Below are positions 5,297 through 9,407 of a stretch of 9,407 bases of DNA, one piece after another. Source of the DNA: Chloroflexota bacterium (GTDB lineage: Bacteria > Chloroflexota > Anaerolineae > Anaerolineales > DRMV01); contig JAADCW010000125.1 of NCBI GenBank assembly GCA_013154225.1, positions 1-9,407 on the forward strand. The letters run 5' to 3'. The notes beneath the pieces are model-generated. The model worked only from the letters and a program-made list of their open reading frames with translations. It was not told where the DNA came from and searched no databases. The first letter of the stretch is position 1; the number at the start of each line of letters is the position of its first letter. The translations under genes and the position numbers were made by a program.

Positions 5297-6850
5297 TTAC
5301 CCTCGGCACGCGGACCGCACGGCATCCACAAAGGCGCGGTGGGCTAACACTTCCCGTGCCCGATGGATTTCAGGCCCCCACCAGGCATCCCCAGCCTGGT
5401 AGGGCACAGCCGTGCGCAAACGCCGATGGGCTTCGGCTGTGCCGCACCCCATCTTGGCTTGGGGCATCAAACGCAAACGCAAATCCAATGCCCGGGCCGC
5501 GGTGTAGGCTTCCACGGCCAAAACGTGGGCGGTGTTGGCCACCACCTGGCTGGCATGCCGAGCGGCTGTCATCGCGTTGGCGTTGTGGTCTTCCTGCTCG
5601 CCAGAAGTGGGTAAAGAACGGGTGCTGTCCGCGCTGGCCAAGGTTTGGTTTTCCAACACCAGGGAAGCCGCGGTGTACTGCGGCATCATCAGCCCAGAAT
5701 TGAGCCCCGCGGCCTCGGGTGTATCCACCAGCATGGAAGGCAAGCCGTAGTTCAAATTGCCGTCGGTAAGGCGGAAAATGCGGCGCTCGCTAATTGCCGC
5801 TACTTCGCTCATGGCAATAGCCAGGAAATCCGCGGCCATTGCTACTGGCTCGCCGTGGAAATTGCCGCCCGAAATGGCATCGTGGGGGCCAAAAATCAGG
5901 GGGTTGTCGGTCACCGCGTTGATTTCCCGCTCGGCCACCCCAGCCACAAACTGCCATGCTTCCCGGGCTGCGCCCTGCACTTGGGGCGCGGTGCGCAGGG
6001 AATACGCGTCTTGCACCCGCCCGCCAGCATCCACCAGGGTGCTCCCGCGGGTGAGTTCCCGCACCCGTGCGGCCACTGCCACCTGCCCAGGATGCCGCCG
6101 CGCCCGATGGATGCGCTCATCAAACGCGTTGGACGCGCCCAACAAAGCTTCCAAACTCATGCTCAGGGTAATCTCGGCCACATTCAACCAGTGGCCAGCA
6201 TCATACACCGCCAAAGCCAACAACGCGGCAGAAAACGTCGCGCCATTGGTCACGGCCAACCCTTCTTTTGCACCCAGCACAATTCGCGGAATGCCCGCGG
6301 CTTCCATTGCGGCTTTGCCCCGCATCCGCCGCCCCTGAAACACCGCCCAGCCCGAATCTTCGGCCCGGTCTGCATCGTCGGTGGTAAACACCAAAGCCAG
6401 GTGCGCCAAGGGGGCCAAATCGCCAGAAGAGCCCATAGAGCCCTGCGAGGGAATTTCAGGTGTGACCCCGCGGTTGAGCATGGCCAAGAGGGTTTCCACC
6501 ACCACAGGCCGCACGCCCGAATAGCCAATGGCCAGGGTGTTGGCGCGGATGAGCATGGCCGCGCGCACCACATCTTCGGGCAAGGGTGCGCCAGTGCCCA
6601 CCGCGTGGCTGAGCACCAAATTACGGCTCAACTGCGCGGCCTGGGCTGAGGAAATCCGCCGGTCGGCAAAAATGCCAAAGCCGGTATTGATGCCATACAC
6701 CGGCTTGCCCGCCGCGAGGATGTCCTGTACCCATTGATGCCCCTGCACCAGCCGCTCCCGCGCCGCGGGCGCCAACTGCACCGCTTCACCCTCGCGCGCC
6801 ACTGCGACCACTTCTTCTAAACTGAGGTGATGTCCGTCAATGACAATCAT
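5297..6850 (-). CDS. hutH: Histidine ammonia-lyase family (MIO enzyme) with a Ser-Ser-Gly cofactor site
   Basis: Aromatic amino-acid lyase of 517 residues, usual length for HutH. It would turn L-histidine into trans-urocanate and ammonia using the self-made MIO cofactor. Active-site residues line up with Pseudomonas putida HAL: Y52 in VYGINTGFG, H82 in LVLSHAVGTG (the histidine-selective position), MIO site 141-143, N202 in VTNGA, Q280, Y283 and R286 in VQDAYSLRTAPQV, F331 in GGNFHGEP, and E420 in the QEDH motif. The glutamate and the Ser-His pair favour histidine over Phe or Tyr. Odd points: the MIO tripeptide reads S141-S142-G143 (codons TCT-TCT-GGC, 6422-6430) instead of Ala-Ser-Gly, and QEDH is followed by NANAM rather than the usual VSM. 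No hutU, hutI or hutG is in view. The ATG at 6850 has no clear Shine-Dalgarno; the gap to the upstream kinase is 48 nt. Fold certain, substrate likely but not proven. Confidence 0.9.
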   Translation of the reverse strand: MIVIDGHHLSLEEVVAVAREGEAVQLAPAARERLVQGHQWVQDILAAGKPVYGINTGFGIFADRRISSAQAAQLSRNLVLSHAVGTGAPLPEDVVRAAMLIRANTLAIGYSGVRPVVVETLLAMLNRGVTPEIPSQGSMGSSGDLAPLAHLALVFTTDDADRAEDSGWAVFQGRRMRGKAAMEAAGIPRIVLGAKEGLAVTNGATFSAALLALAVYDAGHWLNVAEITLSMSLEALLGASNAFDERIHRARRHPGQVAVAARVRELTRGSTLVDAGGRVQDAYSLRTAPQVQGAAREAWQFVAGVAEREINAVTDNPLIFGPHDAISGGNFHGEPVAMAADFLAIAMSEVAAISERRIFRLTDGNLNYGLPSMLVDTPEAAGLNSGLMMPQYTAASLVLENQTLASADSTRSLPTSGEQEDHNANAMTAARHASQVVANTAHVLAVEAYTAARALDLRLRLMPQAKMGCGTAEAHRRLRTAVPYQAGDAWWGPEIHRAREVLAHRAFVDAVRSACRG

Positions 6851-6898
6851 GGGTCAACCGTGTCCCAAAAACGAGATGGGGCCATGCGGGGGATAAGT

Positions 6899-7606
6899 TT
6901 ACCACCACAACCGCGCTACCAATACCGCCACCAGGGGCATGGTGAGGTTGTCCACCTCCCGCAGAGGCAAGGATTCCACCAAAGCCGCGGCCAAAGCAAT
7001 CACGGTCAGGGCCGGCAAATACGCGGACCAAGGGCCAGGGAAAGCCCCCACAGCGACGTACACCCCCAGCACCGCCGCGGCCAACAGCCAGCCTCCCAGG
7101 AACACCGCGGCACTGCCCTCCCAGGTTTTCTGCCGCGACCACGGCAGGGGATGCCGTCCCCAGTGCCGTCCCACCAAATCGGCAATGCCATCGCCGCCGC
7201 ACAACAGCATCAGGGCAACGATGCCCGTGGGGGAATCCTTCCAGTAGAGCACCGTGAGCACCACAAAAACAATGCCGTAAAACAAAGGCCCCCGCAAGAT
7301 CTCCCGCCGATCGCCCGTGCGCGACATGGCTTGCACCGCGGCTTCGTCTTTCCACAGCCCCAAACCAATCAGGGCAAACTGCACGGTAATGACCAGCGGC
7401 ACCAACGCGGCCAGATAACGGGCGCTGGGTGCGTCGTCGAACAACAGCCAGCAGAGCACAAAAAGCGGGCCTGTGCCAATGTGGATGATCTTGCGGCTCA
7501 AACGACTGCTCACCCAGCCGCGCGCCGCGGCAAAGTCGTTAATTCGCAACCAAAGCAACGAAACGGCAAACGTCACAATCAGGGCTAAGAAATTGTTATG
7601 CAGCAT
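6899..7606 (-). CDS. Polyprenol/phytol kinase-like membrane protein (VTE5/dolichol kinase family)
   Basis: Predicted CTP-dependent isoprenoid-alcohol kinase of the membrane, related to phytol kinase VTE5, farnesol kinase and Sec59, and more distantly to CDP-diacylglycerol synthase. It could recycle phytol, farnesol or geranylgeraniol to phosphates for quinone or lipid synthesis. About 235 residues with six or so hydrophobic segments. Numbered from the ATG at 7606, the family motifs are RKIIHIGTG (38-46), GGDGIADLVGRHWG (137-150), KTWEGSAAVFLGG (160-172) and VESLPLREVDNLTMPL (210-225), of which GDGxAD and DNLT are the most diagnostic. A GTG two codons upstream (7612) is also open, but GAGGTGAGG precedes the ATG directly, so I prefer the ATG. 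It is the first gene after a strong terminator, and heads the kinase-hutH-trmI-Nudix run. Family well supported; which alcohol it uses cannot be read. Confidence 0.85.
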   Translation of the reverse strand: MLHNNFLALIVTFAVSLLWLRINDFAAARGWVSSRLSRKIIHIGTGPLFVLCWLLFDDAPSARYLAALVPLVITVQFALIGLGLWKDEAAVQAMSRTGDRREILRGPLFYGIVFVVLTVLYWKDSPTGIVALMLLCGGDGIADLVGRHWGRHPLPWSRQKTWEGSAAVFLGGWLLAAAVLGVYVAVGAFPGPWSAYLPALTVIALAAALVESLPLREVDNLTMPLVAVLVARLWW

Positions 7607-7630
7607 CCTCACCTCATGGTTACGCGGGAT

Positions 7631-7661
7631 AAAAAGGCCAGGGGTTCCTCCCCCCTGGCCT
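7631..7661 (-). terminator. Rho-independent terminator of the guaA-membrane protein unit
   Basis: A 10-bp perfect stem AGGCCAGGGG/CCCCTGGCCT (arms 7635-7644 and 7652-7661, loop of 7 nt at 7645-7651). On the minus strand it is followed by TTTTTATCCC. It sits 23 nt downstream of the membrane protein stop and separates that unit from the kinase gene. The sequence meets all usual criteria. No convincing promoter fits between it and the kinase start (about 25 nt), so the next unit may rely on read-through or on a promoter inside the membrane protein gene. Confidence 0.9.
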
Positions 7662-7683
7662 CAAAACCACGCCACACGACAAT

Positions 7684-8724
7684 TTATGCGCCGTCGGGCG
7701 CAGGGGCGGGCAATTCGGAAGCGGGCGATTCAGATGCCTGGGCGCCGTCTTCCGCGTCCTCAGCCTCGACCTCCCTAAAGTGCAAAAACGTCAGCACCCA
7801 GACACCCTGAACATACACATCCAACAACCCTGCCAAAATCAACAATGCCAGAAAAGCCACTGCGCTTCCAGCAAGTCCCATAAGCACCAAGAGCACAGCC
7901 ACGCCGCCCGAGGCATTAATGGCAATGCCAAACGCAACCAGCGGCCCCACCAGCACCAACAACAGCACCAGGAACACGCCCACCATCACGATGCCGACCA
8001 AAAAACTCAGCACCCCCAAAAGCAAGGCCACGACCACCACGTCCCAAATATGCTGTTTGATCAACATCCAACTGCGCTTGAACGCCTCTTTGAACGGCAA
8101 AGTTTCCCCTACAATGGACAACAGCACCAATTCCAAATACACGGCCAGGAACCAAATGAGCGGAATCGCCAACAAAAACAGCGGAATAAGGCACAAAATG
8201 CCAATCCCCATCGTGGCGACAACCAAGGCCACAACAGCCATAATGACCCCAATGGACAACAGCGTTCCCCCGCCGCCAACCAGCAAATTGAAGAGAAACA
8301 CGGGTTTGAAGAACGCCTTGGCTTCAGCAAACACCTCGCTCACGGTCAAAGGCCGCTCTTCCCCCTCTTCCTGCTGGGCGCTATGCCACAGGCCACGCAA
8401 CAAACCAGCCTGCGCAAACGACCGAATGGCCAGCATTACAACCAGCCATACCAACAGCACCACGGCAATGATGGCGAAAAGCATCAGCCACGTACTCAAA
8501 GGAATCTGGTCTATTTTGGAGAAAAGAGGTGCTAAGTCTTGCCCTTCTGCTCCAGAAAACTCGCCGCTCTGAAAAGCCGGCACTTGAAAATTGAACGTCG
8601 GCATACCCATTCGGCCATACGAACCGCCAGCACATGCGGACAAAAAGCCGAACAGCCAGAGGGCGCGTTGGCGTTTCAAAATTTTCCACGCTCGCGAGAG
8701 TATCTTTTCAAGCGGTAACTTCAT
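7684..8724 (-). CDS. Multi-pass membrane protein of unknown function (GPDP membrane-domain-like)
   Basis: 346 residues, mostly membrane. I recognise the general type (proteins resembling the glycerophosphodiesterase membrane domain and related DUFs, frequent as 'hypothetical protein' in Chloroflexota) but cannot give a function. It begins with a short basic amphipathic stretch (PLEKILSRAWKILKRQR, 4-20) and a first helix WLFGFLSACAGG (23-34). A polar loop follows at 35-75, probably outside. Further hydrophobic stretches lie near 78-101, 143-172, 173-203, 228-270 and 276-305. Between 208 and 224, LPFKEAFKRSWMLIKQH is the amphipathic 'AFxRSWxL' segment that recurs in this group before a helix. 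The tail (317-346) is acidic and rich in Ala, Ser, Pro and Glu, probably disordered. The ATG at 8724 has an excellent AAGGAGG 7 nt before it and lies 24 nt after the guaA stop, so the two are co-transcribed; a strong terminator ends the unit. A membrane-stress or scaffolding role would be speculation. Confidence 0.82.
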   Translation of the reverse strand: MKLPLEKILSRAWKILKRQRALWLFGFLSACAGGSYGRMGMPTFNFQVPAFQSGEFSGAEGQDLAPLFSKIDQIPLSTWLMLFAIIAVVLLVWLVVMLAIRSFAQAGLLRGLWHSAQQEEGEERPLTVSEVFAEAKAFFKPVFLFNLLVGGGGTLLSIGVIMAVVALVVATMGIGILCLIPLFLLAIPLIWFLAVYLELVLLSIVGETLPFKEAFKRSWMLIKQHIWDVVVVALLLGVLSFLVGIVMVGVFLVLLLVLVGPLVAFGIAINASGGVAVLLVLMGLAGSAVAFLALLILAGLLDVYVQGVWVLTFLHFREVEAEDAEDGAQASESPASELPAPAPDGA

Positions 8725-8748
8725 TTTTGGCCTCCTTCCCCAAAGCGA

Positions 8749-9407
8749 CTATTCCCATTCGATTGTTGCAGGCGGTTTTGTACTTATATCATACACGACT
8801 CTGTTCACGCCGTCCACTTCATTGACAATACGCCGCGAAACCTCGGCCAAGACGTCAAAGGGCAGGCGCGCCCAATCCGCGGTCATAAAATCGTCGGTGG
8901 TCACCGCGCGCAGGGCAATGGTTTCCTGATACGTCCGCTGGTCGCCCATCACGCCCACGGACTTCACTGGCAGAAGCACCGCGAAGGCCTGAGAAACCTT
9001 GCCCGCATCCTGCCCGGGACCGGAGCGCAGCAGATCCGCGTCCTCCAGCGCCCGGGTAAAAATTGCATCTGCCGCGCGCAGCCTGGCCACTCGCTCGGCC
9101 GTCACTTCGCCCAAACAGCGCACGGCTAAGCCAGGGCCGGGGAACGGCTGGCGCCAGACCATGCTTCGCGGCAAACCCAGAGCCTCACCCACCGCGCGCA
9201 CTTCGTCCTTGAACAAATAGCGCAGTGGTTCCACCAATTCAAAATCCATCTTTTCGGGCAAGCCGCCGACGTTGTGATGGCTCTTGATGCGGTGGGCTTT
9301 GGCACGGTCGGGCGCGCGCGATTCCACCACGTCGGGGTAAATGGTGCCCTGCACCAGAAAGCGCGGCTGGCCCAGACGGCGGGCTTCCCGCTCGAAAATG
9401 CGGATGA
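8749..9407 (-). CDS. guaA: GMP synthase (glutamine-hydrolysing), C-terminal part; 5' end beyond window
   Basis: Amidates XMP to GMP with glutamine and ATP in purine synthesis; a soluble dimer. The window holds about 218 C-terminal residues, roughly the last 40% of the usual 515-525. Frame is open to the right edge (residues IRIFEREARRLGQPRFLV precede QGTIYPDVVES), so there is no need for a start inside the window; a GTG at 9354 is only an internal codon. Visible motifs: the end of the ATP-pyrophosphatase domain (QGTIYPDVVES), then SHHNVGGLPEKM and EPLRYLFKDEVRAVGE, then WRQPFPGPGLAVR opening the dimerisation/XMP-binding domain, GDQRTYQETIALRAV, and the invariant C-terminus KPPATIEWE. The glutaminase and P-loop domains are off the window. 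No frameshift or missing motif seen. It precedes the membrane protein gene by 24 nt. Confidence 0.97.
   Translation of the reverse strand, partial: IRIFEREARRLGQPRFLVQGTIYPDVVESRAPDRAKAHRIKSHHNVGGLPEKMDFELVEPLRYLFKDEVRAVGEALGLPRSMVWRQPFPGPGLAVRCLGEVTAERVARLRAADAIFTRALEDADLLRSGPGQDAGKVSQAFAVLLPVKSVGVMGDQRTYQETIALRAVTTDDFMTADWARLPFDVLAEVSRRIVNEVDGVNRVVYDISTKPPATIEWE

Noticed and set aside
5645..6649. 334-residue open frame on the plus strand
   Set aside because: It is the reverse of the hutH gene, in which all catalytic residues are found; the plus-strand product has low-complexity His/Gly/Arg composition and no recognisable domain.
7780..8535. 251-residue Gln/His-rich open frame on the plus strand
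   Set aside because: The composition is what hydrophobic codons give when read backwards; the minus-strand membrane protein with its strong ribosome site and terminator explains the region.
1..9407. Search for CRISPR repeats, transposases, toxin-antitoxin or defence genes, and tRNA or rRNA genes
   Set aside because: Nothing seen: the nine genes fill nearly all of the window, and the gaps (longest about 194 nt, 3566-3759) are explained by promoter, leader and hairpins.

Overview
All nine genes in this window lie on the minus strand. Read 5'->3' they run from right to left: guaA (3' part), an unnamed multi-pass membrane protein, a polyprenol/phytol-kinase-like protein, hutH-type ammonia-lyase, trmI-type tRNA methyltransferase, a CoA-type Nudix hydrolase, then a branched-chain amino-acid ABC importer livK-livH-livM (livM runs off the left edge). 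Genes are tightly packed and the sequence is GC-rich by eye. The binding protein has a 'CINIGPNDPIKMGV' type N-terminus and Cys-rich body, several proteins carry large membrane or N-terminal extensions, and a tRNA m1A58 methyltransferase is present. Together these suggest a Chloroflexota bacterium, perhaps of the Anaerolineae. That placement rests on remembered family resemblance, not on a search.

Layout by transcription unit. (1) Right edge to about 7631: guaA and the membrane protein are 24 nt apart and end at a strong rho-independent terminator (7631-7661). (2) About 7612 to 3760: polyprenol kinase, hutH, trmI and Nudix, with gaps of 48 and 72 nt and finally an 8-nt overlap. This looks like a housekeeping or metabolic run with weak ribosome sites. 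(3) About 3720 to the left edge: livK has its own sigma70-like promoter (TTGACC-N18-TAAAAT), a leader of about 120 nt with several inverted repeats, and a very strong Shine-Dalgarno. A 12-bp hairpin then sits between livK and livH, and livH and livM are 15 nt apart. This layout fits a highly expressed binding lipoprotein with less permease. The ATPase genes (livG/livF) are not seen; they would be expected beyond the left edge.

Working together: LivK captures an amino acid outside the membrane and LivH/LivM form the channel. GuaA makes GMP. HutH would release ammonia from histidine, but no other hut gene is in view. TrmI modifies A58 of tRNA, the Nudix enzyme would turn over CoA, and the kinase would phosphorylate an isoprenoid alcohol. 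I see no CRISPR array, mobile element, tRNA/rRNA gene or defence system. The points most worth a second look are a LivH-like N-terminal extension on LivM, a Ser-Ser-Gly instead of Ala-Ser-Gly at the MIO site of the ammonia-lyase, the structured livK leader, and the Cys-rich LivK.
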